DNA of 64,000 nucleotides from Diospyros lotus. Taxonomy: Eukaryota; Streptophyta; Magnoliopsida; Ericales; Ebenaceae. Below the pieces are notes generated by a model. That model worked only from the letters and a program-made list of their open reading frames with translations, had not been told where the DNA came from and did not search any database. The translations under genes were made by a program, and so were the position numbers. Location of the stretch: NCBI RefSeq assembly GCF_014633365.1, contig NC_068347.1:14475655-14539654 (forward strand). Reading direction: 5' to 3'. Below are positions 46,641 to 58,400 of the stretch, piece by piece. Each line of letters opens with the position of its first letter. Within the stretch, counting starts at the first letter, position 1.

Positions 46641-47527
46641 AACTCTTAAACCCCGAGACGAACGCTCACAAAGACTCTGATCTTTAAACAAATCTTAATA
46701 AAACTATACCATTTTGAATTAAATCTTGGGAAAGCAAGTCCCAACTGATATCAAGCAACTTTAGGTATGATTCAACGATGATATTAACTTGAATCGTTGT
46801 ATTAAACATGCATGAATTACCTGGAAACTCACTGTAAGTGCATATATATATATACATGTATCTGAAAACTGGAACTCAATAAGAGATCTTTGATATAACT
46901 AAAAACACTGATATTAACCTGTAAAGAAAGGATTTACAGGGAGAATACTTGCCTTATGATCGATTAGATCAACGAAGCTTGCAAACTCTCCTCTTCTAGA
47001 CACAGATGATGCTCCCAAACTTCTCTGTCCTTCACGGCGTGAAGAAGCTAAAGCTAATGGGCTATATATAGGTATAAAAATCCTAGATCCCACTCCCTTT
47101 ATAACATGGATTCCTTCTCCTAATATAACTAGGAGACTCTTAATACAAATCCATCTCATACATGGATTCTTATTCTCTTTTAAATACACAATCTCACTTA
47201 ATTAATAATAATACAAAAATTATTATTAAAACTCTCAAATAATAAAACTCCAAAATTACCTTCATGCCCTTGCATTTAATTTCCACAATAAATAACTTGA
47301 ATTAAATGCTCTTTAAATGCTATTCTCTCAATAAAAAATTACTAGATCACCGCATTGGCAAATTTCTTTAATTCCAAAATTAAAAAGAAATAAATGTTAT
47401 TCTTTTCCTTCAAAATCTCTAAATTGCCACATTAAATAATTAATTGGCAAAATCGCTTAATCAAATACTTCAACAATTAATTAAATAATTCTTGAATAAA
47501 TACTGGGCCCTCTAATGGGTCGTTACA

Positions 47528-47634
47528 ATGAGCCATTAAAATAATGTGTTACATTAATAGGATAACCTTCCTTAAAAGCCATGGATCTCTCCTTAGGTTG
47601 TTAGACCTTGAGGGAGTTAGTCTCTGATACCAAT
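47528..47634 (-). other. SIRE-like leader and primer-binding site
   Basis: Plus-strand CTCTGATACCA (47622-47632) directly precedes the LTR start TGTTGG. On the element strand the LTR end is followed by TGGTATCAGAG, a tRNA-iMet primer site. The remaining 90 bases are leader, cut by the Gypsy LTR end at 47527. Confidence 0.78.
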
Positions 47635-49222
47635 TGTTGGTTCCTAATGATGGCAAGTATATCCCAAGAAGGGAGGTGAATTGGGATTTGTATAGATTTT
47701 CAATAATTTAAAACTTTGATTGTTGGTAGAATACTAGGTTTTGAAATATAGGCTATATGTTTCAAAATAAACCTTTCTGTTAAGTTGGTTTCGAAACCTA
47801 CTATATATGTTTCGAAATATAGCTCACTGTTTTACAAGTTTCGAAATATGAAATGTATGTTTCGAAATCTTCTTCATTGTTTTCTTGATTCGAAATCCTT
47901 TACCTTGTATTTTAAAATAATGATCTTTGGAAAATATGATTTATATATTTAAGAGTATACCAAAGATGTTTGTATATCAAAGATATGTTTTCTATGTATA
48001 TGTATAAACTTAGGCTTATGAAAACTTTGTTTTAGACTTTGATAACAAAGCATATGAAAGCATGTGCAATAGGCAATAATGATAAGCAAAAGCTAAAGAA
48101 CACTTACACACAAGATGTATAGTGGTTCGGCACCCCACCTACTCCACTACATTCAAGCTTACCCACCTGAAGGATTTTTCAATCCCAATCACTTTTTACT
48201 AGTGATCACCACAAGGGTTTTACCACGATTTATCCTAAAACCTTACAAAGTGAGTTTTTACGAGCTCAACTCAAACCTAGCACCAAGTGAGTTTTTACGG
48301 GCTTAACTCAACCCTTACACCAAGTGAGTTTTAAGGCTAAACTCAAACCTTTGACACAATGAGTTTTAGGCTCAACTCAAACCTTTACACCACAATGAGT
48401 TTTAGGCTAAACTCAAACCTTACAACAATCAAGATAAATAAAGTTTATCTTGACAACCCAATGAAATGTATAGCAATGAATATCTTACCAATATGGTTGT
48501 ACAAAACTCTTAACTTGAGGTGAGGAGAGCTGGAGAGATGAGACTAGTTGTTTGCACTTACTTCTCCTTTTTCACATCACAATGCACATCTAGGAATGGA
48601 TGAATGGATCTTCTTTAAAAGCTTTGTCAAAAGAATGGATTTAGATCATTTGTGCTTGTGTGTGTGTCTCTAGTGTGTGCTCACTTGTTCTTGCTTGTTG
48701 TCTCTCAATCAATCTCATCTTGTCTTCAAATACCTGTTATTTATACTAAGAGATAGAAATATGGTCATTTATAGCAGTTAGAGACAAGACAGAAAAGTAG
48801 GTTTCAAAACATCACAATTTTACACATAGGTTTCAAAACATACTACTCATGTTTCGAAACATACAGCCTTTCCAGCTGGACATGCACCAAGAGACAGCAA
48901 TGAGTGTGAGACACAATCTATTCCTACTTTAAAAAAGCACTCACATTCAAATTTGAATTTGAATCTCATAGCATGGAGAATGCATTAAACAAATGATTGA
49001 TATAAAAACAAAATTGCAAAACAAATGTATCTCGGTTTTCAAATGATATGCTGACAGAATGTCAGAGGTTTCGAAACATACCTCTCTGGAAATAAGGTTT
49101 CAAAACATACCATCATATGTTTCGAAACATACCCCTCTAGAAATGAGATTTTGAAACATGATATATAGGTTTTGAAACATAGTTCAAAACCTGAAACAAA
49201 TGCTAATACATAGATGTTTCGA
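47635..49222 (-). mobile_element. SIRE-like 5' LTR
   Basis: About 1.59 kb, from TGTTGGTTCCTAATGATGG on the plus strand to roughly 49222, where Copia integrase resumes. It contains the GGGAGGTGAATTGGGAT hallmark, TATAGTGGTTCGGCACCCC (48119-48137, typical of SIRE LTRs), a five-unit minisatellite (48250-48428) and scattered TTTCGAAA words at both ends. The outer edge is approximate because no matching target duplication was found. Strand and family fit the gag-pol at 33.5-39 kb, so both probably belong to one SIRE element split by the Gypsy insertion. Confidence 0.75.
48250..48428. repeat. Five-unit minisatellite in the SIRE LTR
   Basis: Units of 36-37 bases start near 48250, 48287, 48324, 48360 and 48396. 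Each has TGAGTTTT...CTCAACTCAAACCT followed by ACACCAA or similar. Confidence 0.85.
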
Positions 49223-50178
49223 ATAGTCAACTGATGTTCTATTCCCTTTTCATCACATAATTTTCTAAACTGATCAGATAAGTATTCCCAATCACGGTCA
49301 ATTCTTAAAATTTTTATTCTCTTGTCTAATTGATTTTCCACCAAATTCATATAATTCTTGAAGCAACTCAAAGCTTATGATTTATGAGATATCAAATAAA
49401 CAAGACCATACCTAGTATAGTCATCTATGAATGTGATGAAATAAGAAGCCCCATGTCTAGCTCTAACATTCATTGAACCATATATGTCAGAATGAATTAA
49501 TTGCAATGGAATTTCAGCTCTAGTCCCTTTTCCAAATGGTTTTCTTGCAGTTTTTCCAGCTAGACAGTACTCACAAGTAGACATTTCTACTTTATCAAGA
49601 TCACCCAACAAGCCCATTTTAGCTAATTGGTTCATTCGTTGTTGGCCAATATGACCTAGTCTACCATGCCACAAGCATACATCATTCATATCATTACTTG
49701 AAGATGTGAATAAGAAAAAACTATTAGCACAATCATAAGGTTTCACACCTAATACGATAAAACCATCCAAGAAATAACCAGAACAATAATAACTTGTTCC
49801 CAAGGACAAGTCAACACCGTCTCTATGAAAATTAATAGAAAAACAATCTTTAACTAATATAAGAACAGAAATAAGATTTTGGTGAATCTCTGGAGCATAC
49901 AAGACGTCATGTAGAATCAAGGTTTGACCTCCATGCATGATTAACTTGCATATGCCAATCCCTTTAACTCCTACTCTAGATTTGTTTCCAACGTATATCC
50001 ATCTTGCTCCATGTGGAATCCGTTGAAACTCTACAAAGGCACTCTTGTCCTTCGCTACATGGTCTGTTGCTGCGGAATCTACAGTCCACAGAGGATAAGA
50101 TTCAGTAAGAAAAACAGAACTTGAGACATTAACAGCACTTACAAGTGCATAAAGGTCACATACCTTTTTGGGCTCAGT
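49223..50178 (-). pseudogene. Copia-1 protease to integrase N-terminus
   Basis: Nearly open on the minus strand. It shows protease WTVDSAATDHVAKDKS (about 50080-50030; the usual DSGAT motif reads DSAAT), YVGNKSRVGVKGIG, HDVLYAPEIHQNLISV, pre-integrase HGRLGHIGQQRM...CEYCLAGKTARKPF (about 49680-49540; HHCC complete), and integrase start HSDIYGSM and FITFIDDYTRY (about 49480-49410). One in-frame stop lies after LISHKS (49375). Integrase continues to GIEHQLTI near 49226, where SIRE LTR sequence begins. The rest of integrase and RT is not found next to it. Upstream, gag lies beyond LTR A4. Confidence 0.88.
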
Positions 50179-52659
50179 TGTAATACCCAGTATTGCATGG
50201 TATTTGAAAAATAAATAAATTTGGATTATTTTCTTAGGACCTTGGGTGGTCCAGGAAGCCCAAGCGTCAAACTCGAGAAATTAATTAATAAAATTACCGA
50301 ATTGGCGGCTGGGAGTGCCTCGGGACTAGGATGTTCAGGAAAGAGAACAAGAGATTGGTGAGCGTCTCGAGGTGAGAATAATGATGCTGGAAGCAGTCTG
50401 AACGAGAATAATTTTCGGAATAAATTTTGTATAAGCCCGAATGAGTGCCTGTACCGAATGGTCACAGGGGACCTTCGGGAAGCTGAGGGAACCCTAGGGG
50501 TGATTCGGTTTTGCGAGTAAGGCAACCTTGAAGTGTTTTCGAGTGGAATAAAGGTCCGTGCAAGCGTAGGGACAAAATCGATATTCTCGAGTAAGTGTCA
50601 AATATTAATTTTTTGGGAAAATCAATAATCTAAGTGGTGTGTTGATAATTAATTAAAGCTTGGAGGGTCCAAGTATAATTATTAGAATCCCTAAGTGCAA
50701 TTAATGTTCCTTAAGTGAAATTATGGATAATTAGTGGGGTTTATATGTAAATTATATATAGAGAGAGAGGCGCTCGTGTGTAAGGAAGCTTCAAGGAAGC
50801 TTCCTAGTCTCTGTATTTTGAAATGCAGAGAGCGAGAGCCAAGTGAGAGAGCATTGCCAAGACAGAGAGGGAGCTGGGCTGAGAGATTTCGAGAGAGAGA
50901 GATTGAGGGAGATGGTGGCCGGCCTAGGCTAGCCATTGCAGCGATTAGAGGCGACAGCGGCTGAAGGCCGTAGCCATGGCCGCGGCGCTAGAGCTCGGGG
51001 AGTGGCCGATGGCAGCGGTGACTCAGGTGGAAGTGGTCGCGATGACCAGCGGCGACAGAGGAAACCGGCGGTGGCTGGAGTAGCAAGAGTGTCAGCCATG
51101 GAAGCTTCGGCGAGTAGGCAGCGTGTGCGTAGGGAGGCGGGCCAAGGTAGTGGCCGGCGGCGTTCGGCGAGGGCTGGTGCGCGCGCAGGTCACCTGCGCG
51201 AGGAAGAAGATGAAGCCGTGAAGAAGAAAGAGAAAGGAGGGGATGGAAATAAAAGAAAAAAAAATAAAAGAATAGAAAATAAAAAATAAAATAAAATAAA
51301 TCTGGAAAAATGGAGAAAATATGTGAAAAATAGCCAAAAATTTTAGAAAATTCTAGAATAATTCTGAGTATTATTTCGGGGCTTAAGGAGCGTATTGGAA
51401 GCTCGAGATTTGGATTTTGGGCATGAGATAACAGTCAATGAGGCAACGTCGGCGTGGGCGATTGGCCGATTTTTCGTTCCGAATTAGATGAGGTAATTAA
51501 TTATTTCTTTTTTTGAATTATTTGCTTATGTGAGATGTTGTGGAGATGATTCAATGTATATAGATGGTTGGTTTATACCATTGGTAGAGGTGGATTGGAA
51601 GTTGTGGTCGGGTATTGTGCAGAGTAGGGCAAAAATATAGGCCCTGGTTTAGTGCCTAATGTATGGTTGGGTTTTTATGTGTTGTGGCATCTAGGTTCAA
51701 CCGGGGAGGCATTGATCCTAGAAGAGCTCGGAGTTCTGGCTCGAGTTCATGCCGAGGTAGAGATAAGGCTTCGAGCCAGGTAAAGGATGGCCCCATGTGG
51801 AGGTGGCCTTGCAAGTTGGTAAATATGTTTGATAATGTTTTTCTGTTGCATTTGCATGTAGTGGTTAACACTTGCGTGATGCGAGATCTAGTGGACCTGT
51901 GGCCATATGGAGGACTAGTGTTCTGGGGGCTGATAGGTTGATGCCTCAAACCTAGGTGGGTTGTGAGGATAGATGGGCCTAGCCTCATTTGCATGCATTT
52001 GGCATACATAAACATGGTTATATTCATATTTACATGCATTGCACCCTTACTGAGTCTTATAACTCAGGAGGTTTTACCTCATGTGTAGATGATACAAGTC
52101 CAGATGCAAGCAAGGATGGTGCCGGCAGGCTGTTGTGGCAATTAGCCTGTTGCCTGAGATGTGTTGTTGTGTAATCTCATGTATTTTCTTATATGTATTC
52201 ATGTGCTTAAATGTAAGCGTTATTGAGCACTAGAGGTATCTAGTTGTTGTAATCATAATGGTGTGATTGATGATTGTGAGTCTACGTGGTGTGCATGTGG
52301 CTTTAGTTGTTGAAGCCAAGTTCGGACCGAGTAAAGATCAGCGAGGTATGTTCTCATAAATCCCCAATACTCAGCGAAGTGTTTGTTATGCTAGCTTGGT
52401 GCCTAGGTCACCTTTGGCTTGCTATGAGGCGAGCTGAAAAGAGGTGAAGCTCACTCGGGTTTCGGGTCTCGGTCCGCTTTGTTTTCTTATTTGAGTTGGG
52501 ACCGATTCTTGAGTGGAGTGAAGGGAAGGACGAAGCCTAGTTCCCACCTAGGGCATTTCCTATTGAAACATAGTCCAACCCTTCAGTTGTGGTTCGTCGG
52601 GTAAGTGATCCGGTAGATTATTTACTTGTGGCGCCTGAAAGTGGGAGCGCGTTGTTACA
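50179..52659 (+). mobile_element. Solo LTR A4 (family A, plus strand)
   Basis: 2481 bp, TGTAATACCCAGTATTGCA to GGAGCGCGTTGTTACA, with the target duplication TCAGT at 50174-50178 and 52660-52664. It is the only complete family A copy in plus orientation. Visible parts are a TATA-like run (50753-50760), an AAGCTTC palindrome pair (near 50786), a GA/GC-rich leader (50820-51270), the GCCAGGTAAAGG...TGTAG segment (51780-52088), the double hairpin (52051-52080) and the 17-nt hairpin (52536-52552). It sits between the gag zinc knuckle and protease of Copia-1. Removing it restores the frame. Confidence 0.93.
52051..52080 (+). other. Double hairpin of LTR A4
   Basis: TGAGT/ACTCA (52051-52066) and GAGGT/ACCTC (52068-52080), 8 bases before the TAG at 52086-52088. 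The first stem has lost one G relative to other family A copies but remains paired. Confidence 0.6.
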
Positions 52660-53462
52660 TCAGTGCAATCACTAGCAAAATGTCCCTTTTGCCCACAATT
52701 GAAACACTTCAACTTTGCAATGTTTTTCTTCTTAAAAGGACGCTTTCCTTTCCCATGTTGGTTAGATTTATGTTTCTTGCCCTGAGAATTACCCTTACCT
52801 CGCTTCTGTTGGGACCCACCATGCTACATGCGTTTGTGGCCTTTAGCACCCTGTGAGTTTGAGTCTGTCATGTACATATCTATACTAGGCTTGTTTGCTA
52901 AGTGGTGCTCATCTTCTAATTCCAGGTGACGAACAACATCATCTAGAGTCTTGATATTTTCATTATGGGTGAGGTGCATCTTCATATGCTCCCAATTGTG
53001 AGGCAAAGAACGGATAACAGCTTGCACTTGTTGCTCATTGGTCAAGACGTATCCTGCATCTCTAAGCTCACTTATCATCTTTGACATCTACATTAGATGT
53101 TTCTTCATGGAATCATCTAGGCGCTTCTTGTATGTGTCAAACTTGATAGTGAGGGAGCAAAGTTTGGTCAATGACATACCTCCAAACCTCTCTTCAAGAG
53201 AAGACCACATGTCTCTCGTATTATCAAATTTTTTAAACTCCCTTATAATATCATTATCCATGTTGCTAAGCAACGTAATGCGTGTAGTGGAATTTTTCTT
53301 TTTCCAAGTTTCATATGCTGTTCTATCCCATCTGTTAGTTTTATTTTCCTCAGGCTCAGTCATGAGAGTGTTCAAAACCTCAAGAGCCTTTTGCTCTTCC
53401 AACACATATTGGATTTTCATATTCCAGATTTCATAATTGTCGCCATTTAACTTCTCAAACAT
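52660..53462 (-). pseudogene. Copia-1 gag
   Basis: Begins with MFEKLNGDNYEIWNMKIQ at 53462, the usual Copia gag start, and continues through WDRTAYETWKKKN, SNMDNDIIREFKKFDNTRDMW and MSLTKLCSLTIKF. A short interruption at about 53088 leads to MSKMISELRDAGYVLTNEQQ, AVIRSLPHNWEHMKMHLTH and HLELEDEHHL. The CCHC knuckle CFNCGQKGHFASDC lies at about 52710-52668. Only one or two disabling changes are visible, so it is better preserved than the SIRE copy. It continues after A4 as TEPKKVCDLYALV into the protease region. Confidence 0.88.
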
Positions 53463-53600
53463 GGCCTTAAATTAAACCACTTTTCTAAATCAAAAAAGTT
53501 CCAGAGACTTCTACATCTCTAGATTCCTTTCTGCGATATGTTCACTTCTTCTTCCTTATTTGCTTTCTGAAATTTTTGGAAGTTGATCCATGGCCACTGA
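53463..53600 (-). other. Copia-1 leader remnant
   Basis: 138 bases upstream of the gag ATG, cut by LTR B3 at 53601. No primer-binding site can be recognised in it. Confidence 0.5.
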
Positions 53601-54091
53601 TGTAACACCCAGTAATCCTAGTGTTATGAGAAGGAGAAAGGAAGTAGGAAAAACTTCCAAAAATACCCTTGAGAATGTGTTAGATCCTTGAGAGTCTTGG
53701 TGCCCTATGAGAAGGGCATTTTGGTAATTTGGATAGTGAAGTCCAATAAAAGGGTATTTTGATAAATTGGAAATAATTCCTATATGGAATTAGGTGAGCA
53801 AGTGAATTAAATCCTAATTTTGTATTTATGTGGAGATAAGAGATTAATAATTCATGAAAGCGTATTTTGGAATTAATTCCATAGAGGAATTTAATTATGG
53901 AAAATAGGAAAAATGGAGAATATGCAATTATTTGAGAAAATAATTAATTTTTCCTAAAATGGTGAATTAATGTGGTGATGCCACATGGATGGCCAAGATA
54001 AAGACTTGGAAGCCAAGTTTGTGTCTTAGAGTGACACTTGGCATAATCTTGAAAATTTGAAAGAAATTATATATATTAGAAATGTGGGGGC

Positions 54092-54126
<35 letters not shown>

Positions 54127-55468
54127 GATTTATGAGTTGGAGAATGATTTATATAAATCAAAAAGAAAATGGAAAAGGGGTCATTTTTTGCCCATGTGAG
54201 TGTAATCATTGGTTGCTTAAAGAAAAATACAAAAAGAAATGGAAATTAGTCACTCATTTATGAGTGAAAATGGGAGGATTATTTAAATGAAAATGAGTTA
54301 AATTAGTCACTCAAGTTGATGTGTTGAAATTAGCCAAAATAAATATATGAGAAAATGGCTAATTTTGGTATTGAAAGACTAAACTGATCCAAGGGTTAGG
54401 ATCAAGTCTTGAAAAGGTGAATTATATCCAATGGCTTGTATTAAGTCTTGAAAATGGCATAAAATTGTCTCATTAAAGTAAATGAGAAAGAAATGCAATT
54501 TTCAAGAGGAATTCAATGGTTGAGACTTGGCCTTGAAAAAGGGAAAGAAATCCAATGGTTGGGATTTTAGAAGGCTAAGGCACATGGATTGTGCTTTTGG
54601 TGGAGGGCTAGGATTTGTTCTCTCAAATCCATAAAGATCCAAAGGCTAGAAATTGTTCTTGAAAGATGGAAGAGCTAAAGTAAATAGGCAAGTGTAAAGA
54701 GGACTTCTCTTCTTTGGCCATTTGAAGAAAGAAAGGAAGAAAGAAATAATGAAGAAGAAGGAAATGGAAAGAAGTAAAGAGCCTAGAGGGAATGGAAGCA
54801 AGGGAGGTCTTGAAGATTAAAGTTTATTGAAGATCTTGAGGACTCAAGGTAAGGGATGGCCCCATGTGGAGGAGGCCTTGCATTGCATTGTAAGTAGGTT
54901 GCATAAACTTTTAAGTATCTCTTTGCATGCTTTACTTGTACATGAGACCTATGGCCATAGGGGTGTAAAATAAATGGTAGGTTGATACCTCAAACCATGT
55001 TGGGTTGTGAGGATAGAATGACTTAACCATGCTTGCATGCATTTGCCATTACATAGACTTGTTATGCTTGTATTTACTTTGCATATGTAGCCTTACTGAG
55101 CTTTGAGCTCATGAGGTTTGTTGGACCTCTTTGTAGGTGTTGAAAGCCTCATAGAAAAGGTGAAAATGGGAGAGAAATGGCTATGAGTGTTGAAGGCTAA
55201 AGTTGTGTAGCACTATGTATTTTGGTTGGTAATGTAAAATAAATTGTATTTCATTTTGGTTTCATGTGTATGAAGCTTCCATGTTATGTATGGTAGCTAA
55301 GAGAGGGAAAAATTTTGATGTGTTTGAGGTATGTTGTAATAAATAAAAATAAGATGGTTTGTTTGTGAAATGAGGCTTTGAAATGAGAAAAGTGGAGGTC
55401 TTGATGCAAATTATGATAGAGTTGTAACTTGGGAGCCAATCATAAGAGTTGTGAGTTGGCTGCATTTC
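53601..55468 (+). mobile_element. Family B-like LTR B3, 3' truncated
   Basis: Starts TGTAACACCCAGTAATCC after ACTGA. It follows the U3 of B1 and of 6597-7951 closely (GGTGCCCTATGAGAAGGG, CTTGGAAGCCAAG), then the leader, CAAGGTAAGGGATGGCCCC (54845 onward), the double hairpin (TGAGCT/AGCTCA, 55097-55111; GAGGT/ACCTC after it) and TTTGTAGG (55131-55137). The end is approximate: the GC island, the 17-nt hairpin and the terminal GCGTTACA are all missing, and no right target duplication is visible. Confidence 0.75.
54092..54126. repeat. (TA)n(TG)n microsatellite
   Basis: ATATATATA followed by about thirteen TG units inside LTR B3. The other family B copies lack this expansion. Confidence 0.9.
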
Positions 55469-58400
55469 TAATTAATCTTGAACATATTTTGATTAATATC
55501 AGTATTTCTCTTATAATACGTGGCAATACGTTCATCTTTATATTTTACTATTTAGATGAGTCCCAAAGAGTGTAGCAATGTCAATCGAGTTATGATGAGA
55601 TCATACTAATGAGATCAAATGATTGATGCTTCATTCTTTAACTATTCCTGGTCATAGAACTATAGAGTGGGGCCTCTATAGTATCGTCAAGACCAGTACA
55701 CACTATGCATGCTCGTAAGGAGGGTAGTTGATCTCATTGACTACTTGTGTGGTGACACTAATATAAGTGTGTATGTGCTCATTAGAGAATGAGTTCACTG
55801 AATGACCTAACTTGAGAACACCCAAGTGGTAATTCTTACTAAATGTCAATTGGGAGTTCTATGTGGCGACAGGTGCTAGTAATCTCTTTTCCTAAGGTAC
55901 CACAGTTATCTTGTATGAGGAGTGTCATGTTTTGATGCACTGTACGGGGTCCAGTAAGATGGGTCCCTAATAGGGTGGTTATTGAGTATGATCAGAATCA
56001 TACGAAGGTCGGTGAGTGCGCAAGATGGAATCTATCGACCTTAGTAAGATTTAAAAGGTATATGCCCTATGTGAATGATAAAGTCACAACTCGAGGAGTC
56101 GTTGGCCAACACAGATAGTTGAGAATTAATAAGAGTTATTAATTCGACTATATGAGTTGTGGACTTAACATTCATACACATAGTGTTGGTTATTACAAGT
56201 TTGACATTTTACCATACTTCTAGACTATACCGGGGCATTATGATAGAGGGATCGAATAGCACTGAAACTTGTCACGGAAAGTGTAACGACCCGCTCCCAC
56301 TTACGGGCGCCACCGAAAAATAATCGATCGGATTACTCACCCGACAAACCACAACTGAAGGGTTGGACTATGTTTCAACAGGAAACGCCCTAGGTGGGAA
56401 CTAGGCTTCGTCCTTCCCTTCGCTCCACTCAGGAATAGGTCCCAACTCAAATAAGAAAAACTCAGCGGATCAAGACCCGAAACCCGAGTGAGCTTCACCT
56501 CTCTTCAGCTCGCCCTATAGCAAGCCAGAGGTGACCCAAGCACAAAGCTAGCATAACAAACATTTCGCTAAGTATTGGGGATTTATGAGAACATATCTCG
56601 CTGGTCTTTACTCGGTCCGAACTTGGCTTCAACAACTCAAGCCACATATAAATCACGCAAACCCATAATCCACTATCCCACTGATGATTACAACAATTAG
56701 ATACATCTACGCTCAATAACACATACATTTACTCACAAGGGTATACATACACAACGTCCCCTGGCTACATACAAGCAATAATAAAATACATAACTTGGGC
56801 AACACAGCTAGTTGCCACAACGGCCTCCCGGTTACATCCCTGCTTGCATCCGGACTTGCATCATCTACACATGAGGTAAAACCTCATGAGTCATAAAGAC
56901 TCAGTAAGGGTGCAATGCATGTAAATATGAATATAATCATGTTTATGTATGCCAAATGCATGCAAATAAGGCTAGGCTCACACATCCTCACAACCCACTA
57001 AGGTTTGAGGCATCAACCTATCAGCCCCCACCACACTAGTCCTCCATATGGCCACAGGTCCACTAGAGCTTGCATCACACAAGATGTAACCACTACATGC
57101 CAATGCAACATAAAAACATTATCAAACATATTTACCAACTTGCAAGGCCACCTCCACATGGGGCCATCCCTTACTTGGCTCGAAGCTTCATCTCTGCCTC
57201 GGCACGAATTCCAACTTGAATCTCAAGTTCCTCTAGGATCACTGCCTTCCCGGTCGAACCAAGAGACAAACAAGCAAAACTCCACCATATCAAGCATTAA
57301 TCAACGCCTTCGTTTTTGCTTACACCGTAAAATCACGCATCAACACTATCTCCAAACAACACTAACCACGGCATACACTAGCCGTCAATAAATTCCAAAC
57401 AACCCCAACCCAGGGTTTAATCCAACAATTTAATATCTCACATAAAGGAAATATTTTGAAAAGAATTAATTAACTCACCTCAGTTAATCTGGAAGAGAAA
57501 ATTGGCTAATCACCCACATTGGCATCGCCTACTGGACCGCCATAATGCCCTCGGATTCCCATATCGAACCTCCGGCCCACTCCTCGAGCCCCAAATTAAT
57601 TTCCAGACTTTTCCCCCATTTTCTGGAATTTTTCGGGATTTTCTCCTATTTTCCAGAATTTTCCTTATTTCTTTTTCTTTTCTTTTCTATTTTTCTTTTT
57701 CTTTTCTCTTTATTTTCTTTCCTTCCCGCGCGCGCAGGGCTGCCGCGCATGGCCACTGCACGCCGCCGCCTGGACCGCCGGCCATTGCTGCTGCTCGAGC
57801 CGTTGCTGCCGGCCCCGCTTCCGCTACCATCGGCCACCATCATCACAGCCGCCATCGTCGCACGCCACCGCCTGTGCGCGGTCAGCTGCTGTTGTAACCA
57901 GCGGCCATTAACGGCTGCTAAAGCTTCTGCCGACGCTGCCTCCGCCATTAGTCATTCCCGCATGCTCCGCTGCAGCTGCTCCGCCATCCGCTTCCATCGC
58001 GGCAACTTCAAGCCGCTGCCTTCATCTTCCATCATCGGCCATGGCAGTTGCAACCATGGCCGATCGGCCTCATCACTCTCTCGCTTTCTCTCACGCAATG
58101 CTCTCTCTCTCACGCAATCTTTCACTCTCCTTTACTCTCTCTGCTCGCTCCCCCTATCTCTCACTCTCTGGCTTCTCTCGGCCATTTCAAATGGCAGAGA
58201 TATTAACATAGGAAGCTTCAAGGAAGCTTCCTCTCAAGCGGAAGATATATACATATATATATATAATACACTAATTACATATAAACCCTCCAAAAATCTC
58301 ATAATTCCACTTTAGAAATTAATAATTGCACTTGGGGGATTTTATAATTACACTTGGACCCTCCCAAGATTTTAATTAATTTCCCACAAGCCACTAAAAC

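Larger units (their letters stand above)
42140..47527 (-). mobile_element. Gypsy 5' LTR, split by A3
   Basis: Plus-strand left edge TTTAACACCCCC (expected TGTAACACCCC, one base changed), right edge GGGTCGTTACA at 47527. LTR A3 occupies 42752-45372, leaving about 2.77 kb, the size range of Tekay-type LTRs. The part at 45790-46640 is an array of TCCGGA words. Beyond 47527 lies SIRE leader sequence. The Gypsy element therefore inserted into the SIRE copy near its primer site, and its other end was later lost. Confidence 0.78.

Noticed and set aside
57545..58315. Open frame of 256 residues
   Set aside because: The same LTR leader region in copy A5. A by-product of TC-repeats and GC-rich DNA, with no domain.
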